Positions 24,592-33,605 are shown, numbered from the stretch's first letter. The stretch: DNA of 34,810 nucleotides from Flavobacteriales bacterium (GCA_027491075.1 JAIXWX010000018.1:1-34810); one strand, 5' to 3'. A program made the numbers and translations. The notes: generated by a model from the letters alone, not told the origin.

Positions 24592-24938
24592 AAAGGCAAA
24601 TCGTCGGTCTCTCCATCATCCTCAATCGGTGTTGGAGGTGGCGGCATCAGACCCGCGCCTTCGTCTGATGAAGATGAAGCAGCAAGAGGTTCTATTTTCC
24701 AAGCGACAAGAGAGTTAAAATATTTCTCCTGCCATTCACGCCCGCGGATATCAAACAACACTTTCACAACATCTCCTGATTTTAATTGCGCAATTTGAGT
24801 TGCTTTTTCTTTGTGCATTTCAAAGAGAATAGGCTGTGGGTATTGCTCATTGGTGGTTACTACAAATTCTCTTTTTGTGAATCCGCCATTGAAGGATTTC
24901 TCTTCAAATATTTTTGTGATTTTACCTGTTACTTCCAT
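24588..24938 (-). CDS. DUF3127 protein, OB-fold-like with SSB-type acidic tail
   Basis: The 116-aa protein matches the DUF3127 family of Bacteroidota (MEVTGKITKIFEEKSFNGGF, then KREFVVTTNEQYPQPILFE, GDVVKVLFDIRGREW and FNSLVAWKIE). Residues 1-85 look like a single OB-fold. A disordered Ser/Pro-rich linker leads to an acidic end, EDDGETDDLPF, closely resembling the SSB tail DDDIPF that recruits replication and repair proteins. A nucleic-acid role is therefore plausible but unproven. It starts 4 nt after the flavin reductase stop and is the last gene of the nupC-purE-flavin reductase run. Its stop overlaps that of the convergent lysozyme-like gene. Confidence 0.82.
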   Translation of the reverse strand: MEVTGKITKIFEEKSFNGGFTKREFVVTTNEQYPQPILFEMHKEKATQIAQLKSGDVVKVLFDIRGREWQEKYFNSLVAWKIEPLAASSSSDEGAGLMPPPPTPIEDDGETDDLPF

Positions 24939-24942
24939 GTTT

Positions 24943-25833
24943 CTAATTGTTAAATGCTAAAAGTGTCATCCACGCTTCCTGAATTTTTCCCTCTTCGAGT
25001 AATTGTGCTGCACGTTCGTGCAAACGTTGTTCGAGCAAACTAGGGTTGTCTTCTAAATCAATGAATAAATCAGCGAGTTCTGTAAGCTTATACTCGTTGA
25101 CGCTGGTTTCATCAGGCAATGCTTCTACATTTCCGAGTTGACCTAAATTATTTCCAGTGAGAATTTTTGAAAAGCGGATATCGCTGGGTATTTGATCGAC
25201 TCCTATACCGAGTTTCGTATTGGGCTTTTCTACTTCAAATAGCCCGGGCTTCACTCTACAATACCAGTCGCCTCCAAGTCGAGCCACTTGATCGATTTTG
25301 AACGGATCTATGTTTCCATTTTGATCCAAGATGTCTTCTTGAATATGAATTCGAACTATTTCACAAATAACCAAGTTGCCTGCGCCTCCTTGGTTTCCAA
25401 GTTCTATTACTTGTTTTACGATACATTCCATCTGAACAGGCGATTCCTTGACTCGCGGAGGCTTTACAACTTCGGACGCGATGGGAGTTAGTCCAGATTT
25501 TATAAACTCATTTACTCCTTTGGGATATTCTACGCTGGAGAGCGACATCTGCTGCACCATATCGAAGTTTACGATATTGATGACGCATTCTGCAACTTCT
25601 TTTACGTTTTCAAAGGAGTGCTTCGTGGTATTGTCCCTGCCCCTTCTTGCTGGAGAAAATATCAAAGTCGGAGGGTTTGAACTAAAGACATTAAAGAAGC
25701 TAAAAGGAGATAAATTTACCTGTCCTTCTTTGTCAATAGTGCTTGCGAATGCAATTGGACGTGGTGCTACAGCGCCTAATAAATAGGAGTGTAGTTTTGG
25801 TACCGCTAATGAAGATGGATCTATACTCAACAT
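24943..25833 (-). CDS. Flavin reductase-like FMN-binding protein
   Basis: The 296-aa protein belongs to the flavin-reductase-like/split-barrel FMN-binding family: YLLGAVAPRPIAFASTID, GQVNLSPFSFFNVFSSNPP and ECVINIVNFDMVQQMSLSS are typical. Such proteins reduce or hold FMN and often serve as oxidoreductase components. About 90 residues after the core (from GLFEVEKPNTKLGIGVDQIP) form an extension ending in helices (LLEQRLHERAAQLLEEGKIQEAWMTLLAF). The substrate is not predictable. It lies 2 nt after purE and 4 nt before the DUF3127 gene, in a tight operon. Its membership with purE does not by itself imply a purine role. Confidence 0.85.
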   Translation of the reverse strand: MLSIDPSSLAVPKLHSYLLGAVAPRPIAFASTIDKEGQVNLSPFSFFNVFSSNPPTLIFSPARRGRDNTTKHSFENVKEVAECVINIVNFDMVQQMSLSSVEYPKGVNEFIKSGLTPIASEVVKPPRVKESPVQMECIVKQVIELGNQGGAGNLVICEIVRIHIQEDILDQNGNIDPFKIDQVARLGGDWYCRVKPGLFEVEKPNTKLGIGVDQIPSDIRFSKILTGNNLGQLGNVEALPDETSVNEYKLTELADLFIDLEDNPSLLEQRLHERAAQLLEEGKIQEAWMTLLAFNN

Positions 25834-25835
25834 GC

Positions 25836-26330
25836 TTATTCTATGATTCGTCCTTCGCTATCGAGTGATTGCATTACTTTTTCTTTCAGTCTTTGTTTAA
25901 ACTGAGCAATGCGCTGCAATAGATCATTGTCTGATGCTGCTACTATTTGAGCAGCCAAAATACCAGCATTTCTTGCTCCATCTAAAGCGACCGTGGCTAC
26001 AGGAACTCCAGCGGGCATTTGCAAAATACTCAATACACTGTCCCATCCATCTATTGAATTGGATGATTTGATGGGAACACCAATAACGGGAAGAGGAGTT
26101 AATGAAGCAGTCATACCTGGCAAATGGGCAGCGCCTCCAGCACCAGCGATAATCACTTTGAGTCCGCGATTTGCAGCCGATGAAGCGTATTCAAACATTC
26201 TTTCTGGAGTTCGATGAGCGCTTACCACTGTCACTTCATGTCCCACTCCAAGCTCATTGAGCACCTCTGCCGCTTGTTTCATCACGACGAGGTCGCTCTT
26301 GCTTCCCATGATAATGCCTACACTGATCAT
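25836..26330 (-). CDS. purE: N5-carboxyaminoimidazole ribonucleotide mutase, PurE
   Basis: Class I PurE moves the carboxyl of N5-CAIR to C4, giving CAIR in purine biosynthesis. The sequence shows [32 protein letters not shown] (with the catalytic His), [12 protein letters not shown] and [28 protein letters not shown], all hallmarks of bacterial PurE. At 164 aa it has normal length. Class I enzymes need PurK to make N5-CAIR; purK is not adjacent here. It lies 12 nt after a nucleoside-transporter gene, so purine synthesis and nucleoside uptake may be coexpressed. Confidence 0.97.
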   Translation of the reverse strand: MISVGIIMGSKSDLVVMKQAAEVLNELGVGHEVTVVSAHRTPERMFEYASSAANRGLKVIIAGAGGAAHLPGMTASLTPLPVIGVPIKSSNSIDGWDSVLSILQMPAGVPVATVALDGARNAGILAAQIVAASDNDLLQRIAQFKQRLKEKVMQSLDSEGRIIE

Positions 26331-26342
26331 TTTTTCTATGAA

Positions 26343-27581
26343 TTATTTGATTATTCCCGCAATAGTGGCCGAAAGATACGAAGCCAAGGTTCCGCATAGC
26401 AAGGCTCTCATGCCCAAAGCAGCTAAATCTTTGCGGCGGGAAGGTGCTAATTCTCCGATACCTCCTATTTGCATTCCAACGCTACTGAAATTGGCAAATC
26501 CACATATTGCAACACTCACGATTAAAAGTCCTTTTTCGGTGATAATAGGAGTGGTGGTGGTGGGGTCGGTTAAGTTTTTAAAAGCTACAAACTCATTGAT
26601 GGTGAGTTTCTGGCCAAGCAAGGTAGCAGCATTGCTCAAATCCGCCATAGGAACGCCCATGCACCAGGCAATGGGATAGAATATTTTTGCAAAAATCGCA
26701 TCCAATCCAAGACCTGGATAAATGAGTCCAAGTCCAGCGTTGATAAGGGCTACCAATGCAATAAACCCAATCAGCATGGCTATTACATTTAACGATATTT
26801 TCATTCCATCGGATGCTCCGTGACTTATGGCGTCAATGATGTTACTGTAAGAACTCTTCACCTCTAATTTCACGCGACCCATGGTTTCGCTTTCCTCTGT
26901 TTCTGGAAAAACGATTTTCGAAATCACCAATGCTCCGGGTGCAGCCATCAAACTTGCTGCGATTAAGTATTCCGCTGGAGCGCCCATCGAGGCATAAACG
27001 ATCAATATACCTCCTGCGATGCAGGCTAGGCTTCCGCTCATGCTGGCCAAAAGTTCACTCTTGGTCATCCCATTCAAATAAGGACGTATCATCACTTGGG
27101 CTTCTACTTGTCCAACGAAAGCGCTAGCAACATTGCTCAGTGCTTCTGCTCCGGATACTCTCATTACAAAATTCATTGCTTTTGCAATAACAGAAACGAT
27201 ACGCTGCATGATTCCAATGTGATAAAGCAAGGCAACCAAAACGGTCACAAGAATGATAGTCGCAGTGACGCTGAAGGCGAAAACGAAACCATTTACAGCA
27301 AAGTTCTCCGCTCCATTTTGGGTGGATACCATGATGTTTCCGAATACGAAAGCTGCTCCCTGACGGGCAAAACCTTCAATGCTTTCCATTCCATGTCCGA
27401 GTTGTTGAAAGAACCAAGTAACTTCAGGAATTCTCAATATCAATACGGCAATAATTATTTGCAGAACTATACCCGAGATGACAACTCTGTAGTTGATTTT
27501 CTTTCTGTTGTTAGAAAAGGCAAATGCAATAAGTAGAATAAGGATGATGCCCAGAATTCCGTGAAAACGTGAAAAGTCCAT
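26343..27581 (-). CDS. Concentrative nucleoside transporter, NupC/CNT family
   Basis: The 412-aa membrane protein has about ten hydrophobic segments and CNT signatures: FVFGNIMVSTQNGAENFAVN-like gate region, GMTKSELLASMSGSLACIAGG, FVGQVEAQVMIRPYL and the C-terminal ICGFANFSSVGMQIGGIG. CNT carriers import nucleosides with Na+ or H+; the specific ion and nucleoside preference is not decided here. It sits directly upstream of purE (12 nt), linking salvage and de novo purine supply. The start at ATG 27581 begins MDFSRFHGILGIILILLIAF, so the first membrane helix starts immediately. Confidence 0.92.
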   Translation of the reverse strand: MDFSRFHGILGIILILLIAFAFSNNRKKINYRVVISGIVLQIIIAVLILRIPEVTWFFQQLGHGMESIEGFARQGAAFVFGNIMVSTQNGAENFAVNGFVFAFSVTATIILVTVLVALLYHIGIMQRIVSVIAKAMNFVMRVSGAEALSNVASAFVGQVEAQVMIRPYLNGMTKSELLASMSGSLACIAGGILIVYASMGAPAEYLIAASLMAAPGALVISKIVFPETEESETMGRVKLEVKSSYSNIIDAISHGASDGMKISLNVIAMLIGFIALVALINAGLGLIYPGLGLDAIFAKIFYPIAWCMGVPMADLSNAATLLGQKLTINEFVAFKNLTDPTTTTPIITEKGLLIVSVAICGFANFSSVGMQIGGIGELAPSRRKDLAALGMRALLCGTLASYLSATIAGIIK

Positions 27582-27629
27582 GTACTAGTTTTGGTTAAAA
27601 AGGAATGCGGCAATATAGTAAAGTTGCTC

Positions 27630-28229
27630 TTAAGCCTGCTTTCTTTTGTTTATCTCGTCTCTGATACGACTGGCTTTTTCGTACTCTTCTTGCTCGAGTG
27701 CTTGATCCAACTGTTTTTGTAGGTCTTCGATACTAATTTGATTGGATTCGGAACTATCAAGAATTTCTAAAAACTCTTCACTGGAAATTTCACCTTCGCT
27801 TTCTGCCGCATCGGCTTCTTCGGGATTGATGCCTGCGGATTCTAAGATAAACTCTTCACAGAAAATAGGGCAGTTGAATCGCACGGCAATTGCGACTGCA
27901 TCGCTGGTGCGTGCATCGATTTCTGCAGTTCTATTTCCCAAGCGCGCAATGAGTTTTGCAAAGAAAATACCCTCTACTAAATTATAGATCAGTACCTCTT
28001 CTACATCAATATCAAATCCTTGAGCGAGATGCTTGAATAAATCATGCGTCAAAGGTCTGCTAGGACTCATTTTCTCAAGTTCTATGGCGATTGCTTGTGC
28101 TTCTACACCGCCGATTACAATGGGGAGTCTTCGGTTTCCATCTGCTTCAGCAAGAACCATTGCATACGCTCCACTGGTGCTTCCACTGGGGGCTATATCT
28201 GCAATTTGTAATTCTATTTTTCTTCCCAT
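27630..28229 (-). CDS. Bifunctional nuclease (DUF151) family protein with C-terminal UVR motif
   Basis: Residues 1-~135 form the BFN/DUF151 domain: PIVIGGVEAQAIAIELE, RPLTHDLFKHLAQGFDI and IDARTSDAVAIAVRFNCPIF are diagnostic. Plant BFN members have RNase and DNase activity; the bacterial role is unclear. After an acidic Glu/Ser linker, residues ~165-199 match the UvrB/UvrC (UVR) helical-hairpin motif (LDQALEQEEYEKASRIRDEI), seen in proteins that contact UvrC, ClpC or related partners. The combination is common in Bacteroidota. It is transcribed separately from nupC: a 48-nt gap and its own consensus promoter upstream. Confidence 0.9.
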   Translation of the reverse strand: MGRKIELQIADIAPSGSTSGAYAMVLAEADGNRRLPIVIGGVEAQAIAIELEKMSPSRPLTHDLFKHLAQGFDIDVEEVLIYNLVEGIFFAKLIARLGNRTAEIDARTSDAVAIAVRFNCPIFCEEFILESAGINPEEADAAESEGEISSEEFLEILDSSESNQISIEDLQKQLDQALEQEEYEKASRIRDEINKRKQA

Positions 28230-28262
28230 AATGTGTCCCGGACCTAATCTGCGTCGGTTTTA

Positions 28263-28295
28263 CGAAAATAGTGATGAATGGTTGTAAAATGCAAA
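28263..28295 (-). promoter_or_regulatory. Promoter of the bifunctional nuclease gene
   Basis: On the minus strand, TTTG (28295-28292), 21 nt and TATTTTCG (28270-28263) fit the phylum consensus in its TTCG variant. The ATG lies 33 nt downstream. The -33 box overlaps the base of the etfA terminator. Confidence 0.6.
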
Positions 28296-28326
28296 AAAGA
28301 GGTACCCCGACAGGATACCTCTTTTT
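28293..28326 (-). terminator. Terminator of the etfBA operon
   Basis: An 11-bp stem, aaaaagaggta (28294-28304) with tacctcttttt (28316-28326), and an 11-nt loop lie 9 nt beyond the etfA stop. Read on the minus strand it ends in six T residues. Confidence 0.88.
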
Positions 28327-28335
28327 ATTTATTGA

Positions 28336-29298
28336 TTATTTGGATGCGTTGTAAGCCTTTGCTGCTTCGATGAGTTTCGGTAAGACTTCGAAGGCATCGC
28401 CAACGATACCATAGTCGGCGGCTTTAAAAAACGGTGCTTCAGGATCCTTATTAATGACTACAATTGTCTTGGAACCATTTACTCCAGCGAGGTGTTGAAT
28501 AGCTCCACTGATGCCAATGGCAATGTATAAATTAGGACGGATAGTGATTCCTGTTTGCCCAACGTGTTCGTGGTGAGGGCGCCATCCAATATCGGAAACG
28601 GGACGTGAGCAAGCAGTTGCTGCTCCGAGCTCGTGAGCAAGCGTCTCAACAATTCCCCAATTTTCTGGTCCTTTTAAGCCTCTTCCGGCTGAAACGACTA
28701 AGTCAGCCTCCGGCAATGGAATTTCGCCTTCCTTTTCTTCAGACTTTACCTCTTTTACTTTTAATGTAGTATTTCCAAGGTCCGCTTGAAATGCCTCTAC
28801 CGGTGCGTCTTGTCCATCTGTTTTTACAGAGAAGGAATTGGGGAGAAGTGTTATCACTTTTTTGGAAGTAGTCACTTCTAATTCAGCAATCGCTTTACCG
28901 GAGAATACATTCTTCTTGATTTTGAATGCACCTTCAGAAGCGGGTAGGGAAGTAGCTCCTGGGATGAGTCCAGCGTCCAAGCGAGCCGCTACACGAGGCG
29001 CGATCATTTTCCCAGCGATATCGTGAGAGAAAATAATCACATCCGCATTTTGAGCCTGAGCAGCAGCTACCACCAAGCGACTCAGTTGTTGAGAGTCAGT
29101 GGTATGGACAGAGGAAGCATTCAGAACTTTTTGAGCTCCAGCTTTACCCAGACCACCGTCGCCTTGAAGAGTGCCAATGGTCAGCACCACTGAAGTAGTT
29201 CCACGTGAGGCAGCAATGGCTGCTCCGTATGATACCGCTTCTAAACTACTTTTTGGAAATTTGCCATGGTGGCTATCAGCATATATTAATACAGACAT
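28336..29298 (-). CDS. etfA: Electron transfer flavoprotein, alpha subunit
   Basis: EtfA binds FAD and, with EtfB, passes electrons from acyl-CoA and other dehydrogenases to the quinone pool. The C-terminal FAD-binding half is clear: VSAGRGLKGPENW, ACSRPVSDIGWRPHHEHVGQ, RPNLYIAIGISGAIQHLAG and FKAADYGIVGDAFEVLP. The N-terminal half is the adenine-nucleotide alpha-hydrolase-like fold. At 320 aa it is normal for group I ETF. It follows etfB by 17 nt in one operon ending at the terminator at 28293. Confidence 0.96.
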   Translation of the reverse strand: MSVLIYADSHHGKFPKSSLEAVSYGAAIAASRGTTSVVLTIGTLQGDGGLGKAGAQKVLNASSVHTTDSQQLSRLVVAAAQAQNADVIIFSHDIAGKMIAPRVAARLDAGLIPGATSLPASEGAFKIKKNVFSGKAIAELEVTTSKKVITLLPNSFSVKTDGQDAPVEAFQADLGNTTLKVKEVKSEEKEGEIPLPEADLVVSAGRGLKGPENWGIVETLAHELGAATACSRPVSDIGWRPHHEHVGQTGITIRPNLYIAIGISGAIQHLAGVNGSKTIVVINKDPEAPFFKAADYGIVGDAFEVLPKLIEAAKAYNASK

Positions 29299-29315
29299 AT
29301 CCTATAATTTTTTTA

Positions 29316-30056
29316 TTAAATCACTTTAGCTTCTTCATGCAAGATTCGGATAAGATCACCCGCTTGTTCCGCATCGATGTATTTGCAAGCACCTTTCGCA
29401 GGTGGCAAGTCATAGGAAACAAGTTTAGTAGAGGTTTCAGCAGCAAAAGCTGGAACCACTTGAAGTGGTTTGGTGCGGGCTGCCATAATTCCTCTCATGT
29501 TTGGTATGCGTTGCTCAGCCATGCCTTTTGCAGCGCTAAGGACAAAAGAACCGGTCACTTCAACCACCTCTAGTCCTCCATTAACTTCTCTTTCTAAAGT
29601 TGCTACTCCGGCATTAACGTCTAACTTCACGGCCAACGGAATGTAAGGCAAATCCAACAATTCGGCAACCATGCCTGGCACCACGGAACCATTGTAATTG
29701 ATGGTTTCTTTGCCACACATGATGATATCAAATCCTTTGTCTTTTGCGTATTCAGCAATTTGTTTGGCAACGTAAAGAGAGTCTGACTCTTGCGCATCGA
29801 TACGCACGGCGTCATCGGCACCAATGGCCAACGCTTTGCGAATGATCGGTTCGTAGTCTGCACCCCCAACGGACAGAATTGTGACGTTTCCGCCTTGTGC
29901 TTCTTTGATTTCCAAAGCCCTAACCAAGGCGTACCACTCATCGTAGGGATTTACAATAAACTGAACTCCGTTCTCATCAAACTTGGTGTTGCCTTCTGTG
30001 AACGCGATTTTGGATGTAGTATCAGGAGCTTTGCTGATACAAACGAGTATTTTCAT
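29316..30056 (-). CDS. etfB: Electron transfer flavoprotein, beta subunit
   Basis: EtfB partners EtfA and binds AMP in standard ETF. The 246-aa protein opens MKILVCISKAPDTTSKIAF and has FIVNPYDEWYALVRALEIKE, SVGGADYEPIIRKALAIGADDAVRI split by the usual loop, CGKETINYNGSVVPGMVAELL (the ETF-beta signature region) and MRGIMAARTKPL. It is first in the etfBA operon, with a TACTTTCG -7 box 27 nt before its ATG. It is divergent from pdhB, giving a shared promoter region of 97 nt. Confidence 0.96.
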   Translation of the reverse strand: MKILVCISKAPDTTSKIAFTEGNTKFDENGVQFIVNPYDEWYALVRALEIKEAQGGNVTILSVGGADYEPIIRKALAIGADDAVRIDAQESDSLYVAKQIAEYAKDKGFDIIMCGKETINYNGSVVPGMVAELLDLPYIPLAVKLDVNAGVATLEREVNGGLEVVEVTGSFVLSAAKGMAEQRIPNMRGIMAARTKPLQVVPAFAAETSTKLVSYDLPPAKGACKYIDAEQAGDLIRILHEEAKVI

Positions 30057-30083
30057 TCAAATGCTTGTTTATTATTCGGGATG

Positions 30084-30117
30084 CGAAAGTAATCAGTAAA
30101 CCATTTTATTGAGCCAA
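30084..30117 (-). promoter_or_regulatory. Promoter of etfBA
   Basis: On the minus strand, TTG (30117-30115), 23 nt and TACTTTCG (30091-30084) fit TTG-N17-23-TAnnTTyG at the upper spacing limit. The ATG lies 27 nt downstream. Confidence 0.55.
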
Positions 30118-30125
30118 GGTTTGCT

Positions 30126-30133
30126 TATTTTCG
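30126..30133 (+). promoter_or_regulatory. Putative -7 box of pdhB
   Basis: TATTTTCG fits TAnnTTCG, is followed by C as in several other boxes of this window, and lies 20 nt before ATG 30154. No well-spaced -33 box was found. Confidence 0.45.
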
Positions 30134-30153
30134 CAGCCTTATTTTATAACAAC

Positions 30154-31131
30154 ATGAGAGAGATTCAGTTCAGAGAAGCCATTTGCGAAGCTATGTCAGA
30201 GGAAATGCGTCGCGACGATCGTGTTTTTTTGATGGGAGAAGAAGTGGCAGAATATAATGGAGCATATAAGGCTTCTAAAGGTATGCTAGATGAGTTTGGA
30301 CCAAAAAGAGTGATTGACACTCCAATTGCCGAACTTGGTTTTAGCGGAATTGCAGTGGGTGCAGCAATGAACGGCCTACGACCAATCGTTGAGTTCATGA
30401 CTTGGAACTTCGCCATTCTTGCGGCAGACCAAATCATCAATTCCGCGGCTAAAATGTTGCAAATGTCGGGAGGTCAATTTCCCGTGCCCATCGTTTTTAG
30501 AGGGCCCAACGGACAGGCTGGTCAACTAGCGGCCACGCACAGCCAAAGTTTTGAAGCGTTCTATGCGCACGTTCCAGGACTTAAGGTAATCACACCTTCC
30601 AATCCTTACGATGCAAAAGGCTTATTAAAAGCAGCCATCCGCGACGAAGATCCAGTGGTCTTTTTTGAATCTGAAAAGATGTATGGTGATAAGGGAGAGG
30701 TTCCAGACGGAGAATTCATCATCCCAATTGGAGTGGCTGACGTGAAAAGAGAAGGTACGGATGTGACTATCGTTTCTTTTGGTAAAATAATGAAAACAGC
30801 TCTTGCGGGAGCAGAGGAATTGGCCAAGGAAGGAATTAGTGCGGAGGTAATTGATCTTCGAACCATCCGTCCTTTGGACATCGATACCATCATTAATTCG
30901 GTAAAGAAAACCAATCGACTTATCATATTGGAGGAAAGCTGGCCAGTGGCAAGCATCTCAACTGAAATTGCATACCGCGTTCAGCGCCATGCTTTTGATC
31001 ATTTGGATGCTCCCATACGTCGACTCACTCAAACCGATACCCCGTTTGCTTTTGCAACTACTTTGATTGAAGCAGCGCTTCCTCAAGTTAGTGACGTGGT
31101 GAAAACAGCGAAAGAGGTGCTTTATAAATAG
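30154..31131 (+). CDS. pdhB: Pyruvate dehydrogenase E1 component, beta subunit
   Basis: The E1 alpha2-beta2 enzyme uses thiamine diphosphate to decarboxylate pyruvate and acetylate lipoyl-E2. ATG 30154 gives MREIQFREAICEAMSEEM, the usual family start; an in-frame TTG at 30109 lies in the promoter region and is rejected. Seen are VFLMGEEVAEYNGAYKAS (ThDP-contact Glu), DTPIAELGFSGIAVGAA, RGPNGQAGQLAATHSQSFEA and the C-terminal domain LRTIRPLDIDTI and LEESWPVASISTEIA. At 325 aa it is typical. The alpha subunit and E2 genes are not adjacent. A branched-chain or acetoin E1 beta cannot be fully excluded, but pyruvate is the best fit. Confidence 0.9.
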   Translation: MREIQFREAICEAMSEEMRRDDRVFLMGEEVAEYNGAYKASKGMLDEFGPKRVIDTPIAELGFSGIAVGAAMNGLRPIVEFMTWNFAILAADQIINSAAKMLQMSGGQFPVPIVFRGPNGQAGQLAATHSQSFEAFYAHVPGLKVITPSNPYDAKGLLKAAIRDEDPVVFFESEKMYGDKGEVPDGEFIIPIGVADVKREGTDVTIVSFGKIMKTALAGAEELAKEGISAEVIDLRTIRPLDIDTIINSVKKTNRLIILEESWPVASISTEIAYRVQRHAFDHLDAPIRRLTQTDTPFAFATTLIEAALPQVSDVVKTAKEVLYK

Positions 31132-31135
31132 CCCT

Positions 31136-31143
31136 TATATTCG
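31136..31143 (+). promoter_or_regulatory. Putative -7 box of hppA
   Basis: TATATTCG fits TAnnTTCG, is followed by CGCCC as at metK, and begins 4 nt after the pdhB stop. The ATG is 47 nt downstream. No clear -33 box was found. Confidence 0.45.
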
Positions 31144-31190
31144 CGCCCGCAATTTTTATTAAACCATAAACCAATCATAATAATTATCTG

Positions 31191-33605
31191 ATGAATCAAA
31201 TGATTTACATCGTTCCGGCCTTGGGAATTCTTGGCCTGATCGTAATGGCCATCAAGTCTGCATGGGTATCAAAACAAGATGCAGGAAATGACCGCATGAA
31301 AGAAATCGCAGGTTATGTGGCGGAAGGCGCCATGGCATTTCTTAAAGCTGAATATCGCATTCTTGCCATTTATGTGGTAATTGCTGGTGCAGCATTAGGC
31401 TGGTTAAGTCAAATCGTAGAAACTTCCCACATTTTAATTGTAGTGGCATTTGTAATAGGTAGCTTCTTTTCTGCATTAGCAGGATTCTTCGGAATGCGCA
31501 TCGCTACGAAAGCGAACGTTCGAACCACTCAAGCTGCTAGAACTTCTTTAGCAAAAGCGTTGAAAGTTTCTTTTACTGGAGGTACTGTAATGGGACTTGG
31601 CGTGGCTGGACTTGCAGTTTTCGGACTTAGCATGTTATTCATATTGTTCTTCATGTCTTTCATGGACGGTAGTCTTGCAAATGGCGGTTATCAGAAAATG
31701 ACCACTGTCCTTGAAGTATTGGCGGGATTCTCAGTAGGAGCAGAGAGCATTGCTCTTTTCGCGCGTGTAGGTGGAGGTATCTACACCAAAGCGGCTGACG
31801 TGGGCGCTGACCTTGTTGGTAAGGTAGAAGCAGGTATCCCAGAGGATGATCCAAGAAACCCTGCGACCATCGCGGATAACGTCGGTGACAACGTGGGCGA
31901 CGTAGCCGGTATGGGAGCCGACTTATTCGGTTCTTATGTTGCTACCGTGCTTGCATCCATGGTATTGGGTAACTATGTTATCCGTGATTTCATGCTTGCC
32001 AACAACAATGCTTTGATACCAGATATGTTCGGTGGTATGGGACCCATTTATTTGCCGTTGTTTATCGCAGCGGTGGGTTTGCTCGCGTCCATTATCTCTT
32101 CTTATATGGTAAGAATTGGTAACAACGCAAAAGCAGATACCAATACTGTTCAAAGTGCTTTGAACTTAGGCAACTGGGCATCTATCATTATTTCGTTGAT
32201 CGCTTCTTATTTCCTAATCGACGTATGTCTTCCAGAACAAATGTCCATTCAAGTGTTCAATGCTGGTGAGTTTGGAATGATGACCACGAGCAGCATGAAC
32301 GTGTTTTGGGCGGTGTTGATAGGAATGTTTGTTGGTGGTGCTATATCTTATATCACTGAATTCTACACGGGGCTTGGTAAAAAGCCTGTTTTAGGTATTG
32401 TACAAAAGTCTGCAACTGGAGCAGCAACAAATATTATTGCAGGTTTGGGAACGGGTATGTTATCGACAGCGCTTCCTGTGATCTTGTTTGCTGGTGCAAT
32501 TTGGGGAGCCTATGCTCTAGCAGGGTTCTACGGAGTAGGTATTGCGGCATCAGCGATGATGGCCAATACTGCAATGCAACTAGCAATTGACGCCTTTGGT
32601 CCAATCGCAGACAACGCGGGTGGTGTAGCCGAGATGAGTGAACTTCCTGCTGATGTGCGTGAAAAAACGGACATCCTCGATTCGGTAGGTAATACTACTG
32701 CAGCTATCGGTAAAGGATTCGCCATCGCCTCTGCTGCTCTAACTGCATTGGCTCTATTTGCAGCTTATGTGACTTTCACAGGCATTAAAGGGATCAATAT
32801 TTTCGATGCGAAAGTGCTTGCTGCTTTGTTTATCGGAGGCATGATCCCAGTAGTGTTCTCTGCGCTTGCAATGAATAGCGTTGGTAAAGCAGCAATGGAC
32901 ATGGTCAATGAAGTGCGTCGCCAGTTCCGCGAAATTCCAGGAATTATGGAAGGAACGGCGAAGCCAGAATACGGTAAGTGTGTGGAAATTTCTACGAAAG
33001 CGGCTCTTCGCGAAATGCTTTTACCAGGTGTGATCACCATAGTGACTCCAATCATCGTGGCGTTCGTAATGGGAGCTGAGGCATTGGGTGCGTATATGGC
33101 GGGTGTAACTGTGAGCGGTGTGCTTTGGGCTATTTTCCAAAACAACGCTGGTGGTGCATGGGACAATGCAAAGAAGTCTTTTGAGAAAGGTGTAGAGATC
33201 GAAGTGAATGGAAAGAAAGAGATTTTCTATAAGAAATCCGATCCACACAAAGCAGCAGTAGTGGGTGATACCGTAGGTGATCCTTTCAAAGACACTTCTG
33301 GTCCTTCTATGAATATCTTGATCAAGCTTTCTTGCTTAGTTGGTTTGACCCTTGCTCCAATGTTGGGTCATGAAAAAGCAGAGGATAAGCTGAATCAAGA
33401 GAACAAAGTGGAGAACGTAGATGCGACCACCGTTACGAGCGTGGTGAACAATACCGTAGAGTATATTCCTGTTTCAGAAACGGAGGTGAAAATCATAAAG
33501 ACAAGTTCACGAATGGTGAACGAAAAGGAGGAAGTGACTACTTCATCCAGTGTTAGAGAGATGACCGAAGATGAGAAACTTAGATTTAACGCAAATCGTC
33601 AATGA
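31191..33605 (+). CDS. hppA: Membrane-bound, K+-dependent-type ion-pumping pyrophosphatase
   Basis: This integral membrane enzyme hydrolyses pyrophosphate and pumps H+ and/or Na+. The PPi/Mg-binding signature from Glu213 ([20 protein letters not shown] and on) and the C-terminal [20 protein letters not shown] are intact. [10 protein letters not shown] at 501 onward has Ala504 and Gly507 where K+-independent enzymes have Lys and Thr, so it is predicted K+-dependent. The H+ versus Na+ choice is not decided from sequence here. About 16 membrane helices are expected. After the last helix a 78-residue hydrophilic, charged tail (727-804; Thr/Ser/Val/Glu-rich) is present, which is unusual. Its stop overlaps the ATG of the YceI lipoprotein gene (ATGA). 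Confidence 0.96.
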   Translation: MNQMIYIVPALGILGLIVMAIKSAWVSKQDAGNDRMKEIAGYVAEGAMAFLKAEYRILAIYVVIAGAALGWLSQIVETSHILIVVAFVIGSFFSALAGFFGMRIATKANVRTTQAARTSLAKALKVSFTGGTVMGLGVAGLAVFGLSMLFILFFMSFMDGSLANGGYQKMTTVLEVLAGFSVGAESIALFARVGGGIYTKAADVGADLVGKVEAGIPEDDPRNPATIADNVGDNVGDVAGMGADLFGSYVATVLASMVLGNYVIRDFMLANNNALIPDMFGGMGPIYLPLFIAAVGLLASIISSYMVRIGNNAKADTNTVQSALNLGNWASIIISLIASYFLIDVCLPEQMSIQVFNAGEFGMMTTSSMNVFWAVLIGMFVGGAISYITEFYTGLGKKPVLGIVQKSATGAATNIIAGLGTGMLSTALPVILFAGAIWGAYALAGFYGVGIAASAMMANTAMQLAIDAFGPIADNAGGVAEMSELPADVREKTDILDSVGNTTAAIGKGFAIASAALTALALFAAYVTFTGIKGINIFDAKVLAALFIGGMIPVVFSALAMNSVGKAAMDMVNEVRRQFREIPGIMEGTAKPEYGKCVEISTKAALREMLLPGVITIVTPIIVAFVMGAEALGAYMAGVTVSGVLWAIFQNNAGGAWDNAKKSFEKGVEIEVNGKKEIFYKKSDPHKAAVVGDTVGDPFKDTSGPSMNILIKLSCLVGLTLAPMLGHEKAEDKLNQENKVENVDATTVTSVVNNTVEYIPVSETEVKIIKTSSRMVNEKEEVTTSSSVREMTEDEKLRFNANRQ

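Noticed and set aside
26257-26679. 140-codon open frame antisense to purE and nupC
   Set aside because: It crosses the ends of two well-supported genes and has no recognisable features.
30109-30153. TTG start for pdhB 15 codons upstream
   Set aside because: The added residues are hydrophobic and unlike E1 beta proteins, and they overlap the TATTTTCG box.
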